Shown here: positions 15,677-23,890 of the stretch, one piece after another
Layout of the letters: the number at the start of each line of letters is the position of its first letter
How positions within the stretch are numbered: position 1 is the stretch's first letter
Assembly: GCA_016296635.1 (NCBI GenBank)
Contig: JAEDIZ010000002.1
Location: 1-60,573, forward strand
Length of the DNA: 60,573 bases
Source: Oscillospiraceae bacterium
GTDB taxonomy: Bacteria > Bacillota > Clostridia > Oscillospirales > Oscillospiraceae
Direction: 5' to 3'
Program-made: the position numbers and the translations under genes
Notes under the pieces: generated by a model
What the model saw: only the letters and a program-made list of their open reading frames with translations
What the model was told of the DNA's origin: nothing
Database searches by the model: none

Positions 15677-16927
15677 ATGGAAAAGAAAGTTTTGATCCCG
15701 GACGTTCCGAAATCCCAGGGCGAGGTGAACGTGCTTCGCAGAGCAAAGCAGCTGACCGGGCTTACCTGGACGCCGCGCAGACCCATGCCTGCGGTTCTGA
15801 AAAGCGCCGACCCGGAGAAGCCGGACTATCACAATATCTATCTGCCCGCATGGCGGCCGGTGACAGGCGTAGTCTATTCCTCTGTCCGCCTGCATGAAAA
15901 ATACGTCGGCTATAACGTGCTGCCGGAAACCTATCTTTCCGCGCTGGCCAACCCCAACAGCTGCCTTTATACGAAGTCCATGCACGGCATGGGCGTCAAA
16001 AACTGCGGCCCCTTCTACGGCACGGTCTGCTCGGAATTTGTCAGCTACTGCATGCAAAGACCGCTGCGCCTTGCCTGCGCCCGCTGGCCCGGCTCGGAGG
16101 GCATCGAGCATATCGACCTCGATCCCATTGAGAAGCTGCAGCTGTGTGATATCGTGCTGAACCCCAAGCAGCACATCATGCTCGTGACGGGCATCGACCG
16201 CGATGAGACGGGAAAAATCGTCCGCATCGAGATTTCCGAAAGCAAGCTGCCGAACATTGCCGTGACGAAGTTCACGCCGCAGGAATTTACGGAAGCCTTC
16301 CTCAAAAAAGGGTTTGAGATCTTCCGCAATCACCACGTGGATGAAGTCAACTATACTCCCGATCCCTGCGTTTACGTGGAGGGCGATCCGGAAGTACCCG
16401 CACCGAAGATCAACGAGGTTCTGCTGCCGGACTACGGCAACAAGGCCAACTATCTGCTCTCGGAGCCGGTGGAGCTTTCTGTTTTTGACGAAGCGTATCA
16501 GACGGTCATCGTCCGCGCAGAAAGCGGCAGCGTCTGTGAGCTGCAGGTCAAAGACGGCCTCGCCGTTTTTGCGCACGGCAAGCCGGGATTCTATACCGCC
16601 GCTGCCGTGAAGGACGGCAAAGAGAGTGAGCCGGTGGAATTCTGTATCACCGATGCGCAGGTGCAGACCGATAAGAAGACCTATGCGCAGGGCGAAGCCG
16701 TGGTTCTGAGCTGCTCCAATGCCGCCGGCGATTATGCCGTGGGCTACATGATCAAGCAGCTGAACGCACCCTTCGGCGACCGCGGTCAGTATCTTCTGAA
16801 GGACGGCGTTCCGGCTTCCGCGAAGGCGGAAAATCTCGCGCCGGGCGAGTATGCCGCCGTGTCCTTCTTCCGCAATAAGTACGGCATCTATACCTCCGAA
16901 CGGCTGCCGTTCACGGTCAAGGAATAA
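15677..16927 (+). CDS. secreted-hydrolase-like protein with NlpC/P60- or CHAP-like Cys/His core, function unknown
   Basis: A 416-aa protein without an obvious signal peptide. Around residues 110-180 it has GTVCSEFVSYCM and then QHIMLVTGI, the Cys-helix then His-strand spacing seen in papain-fold NlpC/P60 and CHAP hydrolases; CDIVLNPKQHIMLVTG resembles the 'GD..F....HVGIY' part of that fold. The C-terminal half looks like two beta-rich domains (about 235-320 and 320-416). It starts 16 nt after lysR, so it may be co-transcribed. An ATG at 15671 is an alternative; 15677 fits GAAAGGA spacing better. Family assignment is by pattern only. Confidence 0.5.
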   Translation: MEKKVLIPDVPKSQGEVNVLRRAKQLTGLTWTPRRPMPAVLKSADPEKPDYHNIYLPAWRPVTGVVYSSVRLHEKYVGYNVLPETYLSALANPNSCLYTKSMHGMGVKNCGPFYGTVCSEFVSYCMQRPLRLACARWPGSEGIEHIDLDPIEKLQLCDIVLNPKQHIMLVTGIDRDETGKIVRIEISESKLPNIAVTKFTPQEFTEAFLKKGFEIFRNHHVDEVNYTPDPCVYVEGDPEVPAPKINEVLLPDYGNKANYLLSEPVELSVFDEAYQTVIVRAESGSVCELQVKDGLAVFAHGKPGFYTAAAVKDGKESEPVEFCITDAQVQTDKKTYAQGEAVVLSCSNAAGDYAVGYMIKQLNAPFGDRGQYLLKDGVPASAKAENLAPGEYAAVSFFRNKYGIYTSERLPFTVKE

Positions 16928-16941
16928 ATCTGCATAAAAAA

Positions 16942-16980
16942 TCAGCCGCATCTTCAGGGATGCGGCTGAACTTTTTTTAT
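16942..16980. terminator. intrinsic terminator
   Basis: TCAGCCGCATC and GATGCGGCTGA pair perfectly (16942-16969), followed by T7 on the plus strand. An A-rich run on the left lets it also end the convergent barnase-barstar transcript, whose stop codon lies in the T-run. Confidence 0.85.
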
Positions 16981-17252
16981 TCTCCATCCACGGCAAAATG
17001 GAAGCTGTAAGGCTCCGAGGAACATTCTTTGAAAACATCCAGGAGCCGGTCGGCATAAAGACCGAGATTTTCACGCATTGCGGGGGCATTCTGCAAGATG
17101 ATGTGGGTGTGGGGGCCCAGCTCACCGAGACAGTCGGCAAGGGCATCAAGGTTGCTGCCATAGTAGTCCGGGAAGTGCAGCGTCCGCTTGAGATATGCGT
17201 GCGCCTGCAGAATATCGGTCATTTTTTCGCCGTCTAAAATCAGAATCTGCAT
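16977..17252 (-). CDS. barstar family ribonuclease inhibitor
   Basis: A 91-aa barstar-like protein. The family signature FPDYYGSNLDALADCLGEL is present at residues 32-50, covering the helix whose Tyr and Asp residues plug the barnase active site. Length equals classical barstar. It lies 2 nt downstream of the barnase-like gene and shares its promoter. It is cytoplasmic (no signal sequence) and presumably protects the cell from unexported or re-entering ribonuclease. Confidence 0.92.
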   Translation of the reverse strand: MQILILDGEKMTDILQAHAYLKRTLHFPDYYGSNLDALADCLGELGPHTHIILQNAPAMRENLGLYADRLLDVFKECSSEPYSFHFAVDGE

Positions 17253-17254
17253 GA

Positions 17255-17986
17255 TTACTCCTCCCCGTAAAGCAGCTCAAAGCTCTCGTAGTGGTCTTCC
17301 GTGTAGTAGACAAGACCGTCATTGGAAAAGACGATCCGCTTGGCACCGCGGGATTTTGCATACTGGGTGTCAATGTCGCACTCAAAATAGGTGCGGCCCT
17401 GCGCCTTGGGAAGCAGTCCCTCGTTGTTGCCGAAGCGGTCACCGCCGATGCAGCTGCCGGAGGGGATGCCTTCGATGCCCTCCAAAGATCCGCCCTCCCA
17501 GCCGCATTTGCGGGCTTCGGATTTGGTGATGAAGTTGTGCGGCAGATGGTTGTAAAGATGAATGTAAAGGGCAACATCGTCGCGGCTGGTGTAATCGGAA
17601 TCCAGCAGAACCGCAGGTTCTTCCAGCTCTTCCGGTTCCTCGGAAATAGTTTCTTCCGGAACGGTTTGCTCCTGCTCGTCCTGCAGCACCACATCTTCTT
17701 CGGATGTCTGTTCTGCTTCAGTGGGCAGCTCTTCTGCCGGGGCAATTTCCTCCTGAACGGGCGCATCAGGCTGTTCCTGCTTGTCCGGCACCAGCTGGAA
17801 AGCATCCGAAGAGGACGGCTGTTCCTGCACGGGCAGAGGATCTTCGGAATTTGTGATGGCGGCGGACTCGATCAGAGCGTCCGCAAGCTCTGCAACATCG
17901 CGTACGATGGAGCATCCGGAGATGGCGAAAAGCAGAAGCAATGCCAGCAGCAGCGAAGCGAGCCGGCGGAATCGGGTTTTGTTCAT
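17255..17986 (-). CDS. lipoprotein with C-terminal barnase-type ribonuclease domain
   Basis: A 243-aa protein. A signal peptide with lipobox (LLFAISGC, Cys about residue 25) is followed by an acidic, Gln/Glu/Pro-rich linker (about residues 45-120) and a barnase domain of about 110 residues. The domain has FITKSEARKCGWEGG, CIGGDRFGNNEGLLP, GRTYFECDID, AKRIVFSNDGLVYYT and EDHYESF; the catalytic Glu, Arg and His are all kept in FECDID, KRIVFSND and EDHYE. It should cleave RNA outside the membrane while tethered to it, unlike soluble secreted barnase. The barstar gene follows after 2 nt. The start at 17986 gives the proper signal sequence; an upstream in-frame ATG is less likely. Confidence 0.88.
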   Translation of the reverse strand: MNKTRFRRLASLLLALLLLFAISGCSIVRDVAELADALIESAAITNSEDPLPVQEQPSSSDAFQLVPDKQEQPDAPVQEEIAPAEELPTEAEQTSEEDVVLQDEQEQTVPEETISEEPEELEEPAVLLDSDYTSRDDVALYIHLYNHLPHNFITKSEARKCGWEGGSLEGIEGIPSGSCIGGDRFGNNEGLLPKAQGRTYFECDIDTQYAKSRGAKRIVFSNDGLVYYTEDHYESFELLYGEE

Positions 17987-18018
17987 GAAAGGATACCTCT
18001 CAAAATGTCTTTTTGTGG

Positions 18019-18047
18019 AGTATAGCATCAAATTTATCTGAATGCAA
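18019..18047 (-). promoter_or_regulatory. barnase-barstar promoter
   Basis: TTGCAT (18047-18042) and TATACT (18024-18019) on the minus strand, 17 bp apart, about 35 nt before the start codon. Confidence 0.65.
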
Positions 18048-18098
18048 AGAAATATGCCCTGAAAAATGCTGATTTAAGAAATATTTAAGGAGTCCGCA

Positions 18099-19502
18099 TC
18101 AGTATGCGGCGGCAAGGCCGAGAAGCAGCAGCGAACCGGTCAGCAGCAGATTCATGGCCTGGAACTTCCAGCTCCATTTAAACCACTTGCCGTAGTCCAC
18201 ATCCGCAAGACCGAGGCTGATGAGCAGCGCGGGGTTTGTCGGATAGAACACATTGGAAAAACCGTCGCCGAAGGCATAGGCCATGACACAAAGCTGCGGG
18301 CTGATTGAGAAGACCTGCGCCAGCGGCACGATGAGCGGAATCAGCATAAAGGCCTTGGCGGAGCCGGAGGCAACGAAGAAGTTCATGACAAGCACGATCA
18401 GATAGATGAAAAGGATGACGGCCCATTGCGGAAGCGTGCCCGCCATGCCGACGGCACCGTGCAGCACCGTATCCAGAACGCAGGCCTGCTCCAGCGTATA
18501 TTTGATGGAGGAGGCCATCAGGATCATGAGGACTGCGGGCAGGATGCTCACAAGACCGTCCAGGAAAGTCCTGCCCAACTCTTTACCGCTCATGCCGGCA
18601 ACGCGCGGAGAGATCAGGCCGGCGATCAGGAACATCACCGCCACGATGATCATGGTGTAATCCTGCAGCGCCGTCAAAACGGAGGACAGCAGCACCAGCA
18701 CGATGCCGCAGCCGAGAATGCCCGCAAAGCAGACCAGCGCCCTGTCCATGGCGGAGGAGCGGGCAAAGTCCGTCTGCAGCTTTTCCATATCCAGCGTGCG
18801 CTCGACCTTTTTCGCATGAAAGCGGATGAAGGCGAACAGAAGCGCGTAGATGCAGATGAAGGATACCACGCGAAGCCATGCGCCGGAGAACATGGGAAGT
18901 CCGGCAAGGCTTTGAGCAACGCCGACGGTAAAGGGATTGAAAACGCCGGCGGCAAAGCCGCAGCCCGCTGCAAGAAGACTCATGCCGATGCCGGTCAGCG
19001 CGTCCCAGCCGAGGCTGACAGCCAGCGCCACCACGATGGGAACCAGCGGCACACATTCCTCGAAGGAGCCGACCAGAGAGCCCATGGCCATGAAGAACAG
19101 CGTTACCACTGCCATCAGACGGTAGCGGGTGCCGCCGAAACGGGCCGTCAGGCGGCTGAGCATATATTTCACAAGGCCGCATTTATCCAGACTGTTGAAT
19201 ACGCCGCCGATGACCAGCAGGAAAATGATGACGGCGATCAGCGTGCCGCTGCCGGCGGCCGTCAGAACAAGGACCGGGGAGAGCAGCCATTTCCAGAACG
19301 GGATGCCGCCATGCACGGGAGTAAACACCGATGCGGTGTCGATGATGAGATTGCCGTTTGCATCCTCGATTCTCTGATACTGACCGCCGGGGATGATAAA
19401 GGTCAGAACATAGGTCAGCACCATCAACGCGAAAATAACGATAATGGCGATCACGAAGGAACGCACGCTGATGTTGAGACCCTTTTTCTCTTTCTGTGCC
19501 AT
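18099..19502 (-). CDS. YfcC/DcuC-like family membrane transporter
   Basis: A 467-aa membrane protein with about 12 hydrophobic segments. The N-terminal SFVIAIIVIFALMVLTYVLT followed by FIIPGGQYQR is the YfcC-family hallmark, and the central AAGCGFAAGVFNPFTVGVAQ and C-terminal FSNVFYPTNPALLISLGLA correspond to the two repeated hairpin-loop regions of this ion-transporter superfamily. Relatives move C4-dicarboxylates, amino acids or aminobenzoyl-glutamate-like amides. It is divergent from an M20 amidohydrolase gene, the usual pairing of an uptake carrier with an amide hydrolase. The start at 19502 is supported by GGGAGAA. Confidence 0.85.
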   Translation of the reverse strand: MAQKEKKGLNISVRSFVIAIIVIFALMVLTYVLTFIIPGGQYQRIEDANGNLIIDTASVFTPVHGGIPFWKWLLSPVLVLTAAGSGTLIAVIIFLLVIGGVFNSLDKCGLVKYMLSRLTARFGGTRYRLMAVVTLFFMAMGSLVGSFEECVPLVPIVVALAVSLGWDALTGIGMSLLAAGCGFAAGVFNPFTVGVAQSLAGLPMFSGAWLRVVSFICIYALLFAFIRFHAKKVERTLDMEKLQTDFARSSAMDRALVCFAGILGCGIVLVLLSSVLTALQDYTMIIVAVMFLIAGLISPRVAGMSGKELGRTFLDGLVSILPAVLMILMASSIKYTLEQACVLDTVLHGAVGMAGTLPQWAVILFIYLIVLVMNFFVASGSAKAFMLIPLIVPLAQVFSISPQLCVMAYAFGDGFSNVFYPTNPALLISLGLADVDYGKWFKWSWKFQAMNLLLTGSLLLLGLAAAY

Positions 19503-19575
19503 TGGATGATTCTCCCTGCTTTTTCTGTATTTTCTGCCGGAACAGGATCGAAGATCCTTCTGTTTTGTGTCTATC

Positions 19576-19604
19576 ATTATATTGACGCAAAAAGGAGCTG
19601 TCAA
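19576..19604 (-). promoter_or_regulatory. strong promoter of the YfcC-type transporter gene
   Basis: Consensus TTGACA (19604-19599) and TATAAT (19581-19576) on the minus strand with a 17-bp spacer. Both hexamers are perfect. Confidence 0.8.
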
Positions 19605-19655
19605 CCGAAGTAGCATTTTGAATAAAACAGACGGCAGATTTTGCGTGCCAGAGAA

Positions 19656-19684
19656 TTGCAAAGTGCGTCGGGATTCTGTATGGT
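19656..19684 (+). promoter_or_regulatory. candidate promoter of the M20 amidohydrolase gene
   Basis: TTGCAA (19656-19661) and TATGGT (19679-19684), 17 bp apart, about 30 nt before the start codon. Confidence 0.45.
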
Positions 19685-19714
19685 AGGGAAAAAAGAAAAG
19701 AAGCGTGGAAGGAA

Positions 19715-21056
19715 ATGCTGTATGAAAAATATCTGAATGCGATTAATGAAAAGAGGGAAAAGATCCTCGGCGTTGCCGATGCGATCTGGGATACGCCGGA
19801 GCTGGCCTTCGGTGAATACAGATCCTCCGAAACGCTGCAGAAGGCGCTGGAGGAAGAGGGCTTTGCGATTACACGGAGCATTGCCGGGATCCCGACGGCC
19901 TTCCGCGCCGAATTCGGCAGCGGCAGACCCGCCATCGGCATTCTGGCGGAGTTTGACGCTCTGCCCAATCTCAACTATCAGGCAGGCGTTACGGAGCCGC
20001 TTTTCAGAGCCGATGCGCAAAATGGCCACGGCTGCGGCCATCGCTCTGAAAAAATTCGTGCAGGAAACCGGAAAGGGCAGCATCACGCTTTTCGGCTGCC
20101 CCGGCGAGGAAAACGGCGGCGGCAAGGTCTATATGGCAAGGGCCGGAATCTTCAATGATATGGACGCCATCGTCAGCTGGCACCCGGAAAAGATGCACAT
20201 GGTGCGCACGCGCCCGTCGCTTGCCAATGTCGAAGTGGATTATACCTTCAAGGGTATCGCTTCCCATGCTGGCGGTTCGCCGGAGCGGGGCCGCAGCGCG
20301 CTGGATGCGGTGGAGCTGATGAGCGTCGGCTGCAACTATCTGCGCGAGCATATGCCCACCACCTGCCGGATCCACTATGCCTATCTGAATGCCGGCGGCG
20401 AGGCACCCAACATTGTGCAGGCCAACGCCTCCGTACGCTACCTTATCCGCGCCAACGACAACGAGGAGGTTCGCACGCTTTGGGAGCGGGTCAACAAGGT
20501 GGCAAAGGGTGCGGCGATGATGACGGAGACCGAGGTCAGCTGGAAGGTCATGGCGGCCTGCTCCAATCTGATCATCAACTCCGTGATGCAGCAAACCGGC
20601 TACGAAGCCATGCAGGATATTCCCGTCCCCGTGCCTTCGGAGGAAGATATCACCTTCGGAAAAGCGCTGCAGGCGACCATTGCGCTTTCCAAAGAGGATG
20701 CGGCAAAGCCGCTTTATGCAGAGCGCGTACTGGAGCCTGCGCCGCCCAAGGCCCACGGCGGCTCCACGGATACTGAGGACGTCAGCTGGAACAGTCCGAC
20801 GCTGCAGTTCCACATTGCCACCTGGGTGACCGGTACGCCCGGCCACAGCTGGCAGGCGGCAGCCCAGGGCAAGAGTCATTTTGCCCATGAGGCGCTTTTG
20901 TATGCAGGCAAAGTGGTAGCTTCCACGGCCATGCGGCTGATGGAGGATCCCGAGCGGCTGGAAAAGGCAAGAGCGGAATTTCTGGAAAAGACCGCCGGCG
21001 GCTATGTGTGTCCCCTGCCGGGGGATCTGATGCCGAAAAACAGACCGAGGGACTGA
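19715..21056 (+). pseudogene. M20 family amidohydrolase (AbgB-like), broken by a frameshifting deletion
   Basis: The N-terminal part (from 19715) reads as an M20 amidohydrolase up to NGHGCGH near 20041. The rest (VQETGKGSITLFGCPGEENG, ASHAGGSPERG, GGSTDTEDVSWNSPT) continues in the next frame to 21056. At 20030-20048 the bases for CGH and those for AAIAL are the same stretch, so the roughly ten residues normally lying between (the family's NLLGT...-like metal-site segment) are missing and the frame is shifted. Relatives act on aminobenzoyl-glutamate and similar amides. As written, the gene cannot make an intact enzyme; a sequencing or assembly error is the alternative. It is partnered with the divergent YfcC transporter. 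Confidence 0.8.
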
Positions 21057-21062
21057 AAGTTA

Positions 21063-21152
21063 AAGCCTTCCCCCGGGGGAAGGTGCCGAGCGCAGCGAGG
21101 CGGATGAGGGTAAACCCTTTGTAGGGCGCGACGGGATCGTCGCGCCCTACAA
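21063..21152. repeat. composite intergenic repeat, inverted copy of the 11.6-kb element
   Basis: GCCTTCCCCCGGGGGAAGG and CGAGCGCAGCGAGGCGGATG are followed by a perfect palindrome with 15-bp arms, TTGTAGGGCGCGACG (21119-21133), GGAT loop, and the complementary arm (21138-21152). Reverse-complemented, the modules stand in the same order as at 11593-11680. Confidence 0.75.
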
Positions 21153-21176
21153 GCGAAAAAAGAAAGGATCAATGAT

Positions 21177-22688
21177 ATGAATACCATGAAAATCGGCTGG
21201 TCGGAGATCAGCATTACCTCCGAAAAAAAGATTTCTCTTGCAGGACAGTTTGCAGAGAGAATTTCCGAATATGTGGAAAAACCGCTGACGGCTACGGCGA
21301 TGGCTATTGAGGCGGATGGTGAGCAGATGGTGCTTTGCAGCGCCGATCTTTCCGGTATTTCCCTCAATCTGACGGAGGATGTCCGCGCCCGACTGGCAGA
21401 CAACGAAGAGGGTCTTGACCCGGAGAAGGTCATCCTCTGCGCCATCCACACCCACACCGGCCCGGTATATCCGAAGGCTTCCCGCCGCTCCAGAGCGGCC
21501 GGCGGCGCGACCAAGAGCTCCGAGCTGCTCAAGGCCATGCTGCCGGAGGGCAGAAAGTACGTGGAGAAGGCGCCGGTCAGCAACAACCCGGATATTGAGC
21601 CGCAGCAGGAAACCTATGCCATGCTGGTGAAGAATCTCTCCAAAGTCGTTCTCGACGCATGGAAGGCAAGATCGGAGGGCGGCTTCGCCAATGCCTTCGG
21701 CCGCGCCGCCGTGGGTATGTGCCGCCGCGCAGTCTACTCTGACGGCAGCGCCAAGATGTGGGGCGAAACGAATACCGCTGTTTTCAAGGAAGTGGAAGGC
21801 GGCAGCGATTCCGGCATGGAGCTGCTGTACGTCTTTGACGGCGAAAAGAAGCTGACCGGCATCGTCGTGAATCTTGCCTGCCCGGCGCAGTGCGTGCAGC
21901 ACCGGCTGTTCGTCTCCCCAGACTTCTGGGGCGAGGTCAGGGTTCGCCTGCGCAAACGCTTCGGCGAGGATATTTTCGTGCTGCCGCTCTGCTCTGCGGC
22001 CGGCGACCAGTGTCCCGTGGATATTGTCCGCTGGGTCGAGTCGTATTCCGACGTCAACGATCCCAACATCGAAAGGCACTATCCCGTGAAGCGCAAGGCG
22101 GATCCGTCCATGTTCGATCTGGACGGCATGAGGATGGTCGGCCGCCGAATCGCCCGCGAGGTCATCGACATCTATGAGGACGGCGTGGAGGACATTCAGT
22201 CCGAGATCCCGTTCGCCCATGTGGTGCGCCATATGCACCTGCCCATCCGCCGTGTCAGCGCAAAGGAAACGACGGAGGCCGAGAAGGCCATCCGCGAGTA
22301 TCTGCGCGATCATCCCGGCGATGTGGATTATAACGATGCGGCAAAGCTTCAGATCCATCTCGGCACGATCAGCCGCAGCAGACTGCAGGAAAAGCTCGAC
22401 CTGCTGGATACCGAGGTGCATATCATCCGCCTCGGCTCCGTTGCCATCGCTACGAATCCCTTTGAGCTGTTTTTGGATTACGGCAATCAGATCAAGGCCA
22501 GATCCAAGGCGGAGCAGACCTTCCTCGTGCAGCTGGCCTGCCATTCCGAAGGGTATCTGCCCACGGAAAAGGCGGAAAAGGGCGGCCATTACAGCGCCTT
22601 CGTTTCCTCCGGCTCCTGCGGCCATGAGGGCGGCGACCTGCTGGTGCGCGAAACGCTCACCGAGATCGATGCGCTGTTTGCGGACTGA
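21177..22688 (+). CDS. neutral/alkaline ceramidase-like protein
   Basis: A 503-aa protein. MKIGWSEISIT at the N-terminus, CSADLSGI and the metal-site motif AIHTHTGP (about residues 83-90) match the N-terminal domain of the neutral/alkaline non-lysosomal ceramidase family; ACPAQCVQHRLFVSPDFWG and LPLCSAAGDQCP continue the pattern. No signal peptide is seen, unlike secreted ceramidases, so a cytoplasmic amide or ester hydrolase is likely and the ceramide substrate should not be assumed. AAAGGA lies 8 nt before the ATG. It follows the broken M20 amidohydrolase and a composite repeat. Confidence 0.75.
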   Translation: MNTMKIGWSEISITSEKKISLAGQFAERISEYVEKPLTATAMAIEADGEQMVLCSADLSGISLNLTEDVRARLADNEEGLDPEKVILCAIHTHTGPVYPKASRRSRAAGGATKSSELLKAMLPEGRKYVEKAPVSNNPDIEPQQETYAMLVKNLSKVVLDAWKARSEGGFANAFGRAAVGMCRRAVYSDGSAKMWGETNTAVFKEVEGGSDSGMELLYVFDGEKKLTGIVVNLACPAQCVQHRLFVSPDFWGEVRVRLRKRFGEDIFVLPLCSAAGDQCPVDIVRWVESYSDVNDPNIERHYPVKRKADPSMFDLDGMRMVGRRIAREVIDIYEDGVEDIQSEIPFAHVVRHMHLPIRRVSAKETTEAEKAIREYLRDHPGDVDYNDAAKLQIHLGTISRSRLQEKLDLLDTEVHIIRLGSVAIATNPFELFLDYGNQIKARSKAEQTFLVQLACHSEGYLPTEKAEKGGHYSAFVSSGSCGHEGGDLLVRETLTEIDALFAD

Positions 22689-22741
22689 ACCGAAGGAAAG
22701 CCGCCCGGCAGAGCGGCACCAAAGTGTCGGCAGAAGCAAAG

Positions 22742-22772
22742 AAAATCAGACGGAAACCCGGCTCTGATTTTT
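22742..22772 (+). terminator. candidate intrinsic terminator
   Basis: AAAATCAGA pairs with TCTGATTTT across a 12-nt loop, followed by TT; the stem is AT-rich. A second inverted repeat with TGTTTTT/AAAAACA arms lies at 22811-22833. Together with the next promoter they fill the 232-nt gap after the ceramidase-like gene. Confidence 0.4.
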
Positions 22773-22852
22773 CTGCGGAATCATCCGATTCCCGCATCTG
22801 TGGAGAAGACCGGTGTTTTTCTGAAAAAACACGGATAACCGAAGCGTGAATG

Positions 22853-22881
22853 TTGAATTATGCGGATTTGCCGTATATAAT
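22853..22881 (+). promoter_or_regulatory. promoter of the AEC transporter gene
   Basis: TTGAAT (22853-22858) and perfect TATAAT (22876-22881), 17-bp spacer, 40 nt before the start codon. Confidence 0.7.
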
Positions 22882-22920
22882 ATGTCTGCTTCATGTGAAA
22901 AAGAAACCGGGTGAGTAGAA

Positions 22921-23868
22921 ATGCTGGATACGTTCTGGAATGTGTTCGGACAGATGATGGTCGTGCTGGTGCTGCTTCTGATCGGATATGTTTTCAACCG
23001 AAAAAAATGGATGCCGAAGGAAGCGGAGATCGTGCTTTCCAAGCTCGTGACGCTGCTGTTTCTGCCGAGTCTGACCTTCAATACCTTCCTGACAAGATGC
23101 ACCATGGAAAATCTGCGGCAGTACAGTTCGCTGGTACTCTACGGCAGCGTACTGGTGCTTGTGATGATGCTGCTGTCCTATCCCGTTGCGAAGCTGATCG
23201 CCGGGGGCGACAGCTACAAGGCGGGAATCCTGCGCTACTGCATCTCCTTCCCGAATACCGGCGCGGTGGGAACGCCGCTGGTGATCGCGCTTTTCGGCAC
23301 CATGGGCCTTTTTCAGTTCAATCTGTTCAATCTCGGCGTCGGGATCGCGTGTTACAGCTGGGGTATTGCGCAGCTTCTGCCGTCCCACGGAAAGAAGACC
23401 TTTTGGCAGTCCATGCGCAGTATTCTGAATCCCAATTTTCTTGCCATGGTGTTTGGCGGTATTCTCGGCATCACCGGTGTGGCGGCAAAACTGCCGACAG
23501 TGGTTTTCAGCGGACTGGAGCGGGTCGGCACCTGCTATACCATCGTTTCGCTGATTCTGACCGGCTTCGTCATTGCGGATTACAGACCGCAGGAAATTCT
23601 CAGCGACAAAAATGTCTATCTGGTCACGGCGCTGCGTCTTGCGGTGATTCCGTGCCTTGTGCTGGCAGGTATGAAATTCATGCACGCTTCGGCGCTCCTT
23701 CTGACGATGACCTGTCTGCATATCGCCTGCCCCTGCGGCATGAACGTAGTGGTTTTCCCGGCGGCCTACCGGATGGACAGCCGCTTCGGTGCAAGTCTTG
23801 TCCTGATCTCCAGCGCGCTTTCCGTAATCACCGTTCCGATCATTTACGCGCTGGTCACGGCGGCGTAA
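22921..23868 (+). CDS. AEC family transporter (auxin efflux carrier/malate permease-like)
   Basis: A 315-aa membrane protein with about 10 hydrophobic segments. The N-terminal LIGYVFNRKKWMPKEAEIVLSKLV and the LFLPSLTFNTF segment are typical of bacterial AEC permeases (mleP-like), and RYCISFPNTGAVGTPLV carries the conserved N-x-G motif. AEC proteins carry malate, lactate or other organic acids. The MFS gene follows after 22 nt and is likely co-transcribed. The ribosome-binding site is weak (GGTGAG). Confidence 0.87.
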   Translation: MLDTFWNVFGQMMVVLVLLLIGYVFNRKKWMPKEAEIVLSKLVTLLFLPSLTFNTFLTRCTMENLRQYSSLVLYGSVLVLVMMLLSYPVAKLIAGGDSYKAGILRYCISFPNTGAVGTPLVIALFGTMGLFQFNLFNLGVGIACYSWGIAQLLPSHGKKTFWQSMRSILNPNFLAMVFGGILGITGVAAKLPTVVFSGLERVGTCYTIVSLILTGFVIADYRPQEILSDKNVYLVTALRLAVIPCLVLAGMKFMHASALLLTMTCLHIACPCGMNVVVFPAAYRMDSRFGASLVLISSALSVITVPIIYALVTAA

Positions 23869-23890
23869 TGCAGAATAAAGGAGAATGTAT

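Noticed and set aside
18426..19613. A 395-codon plus-strand open frame opposite the YfcC-type transporter
   Set aside because: The translation is rich in Gln, His and Asp with no hydrophobic or conserved pattern, typical of the reverse complement of a membrane-protein gene.
22811..22833. Inverted repeat with TGTTTTT/AAAAACA arms considered as the main terminator of the ceramidase-like gene
   Set aside because: The stem is almost all A-T and is not followed by a T-run; it is only noted as part of the intergenic region.
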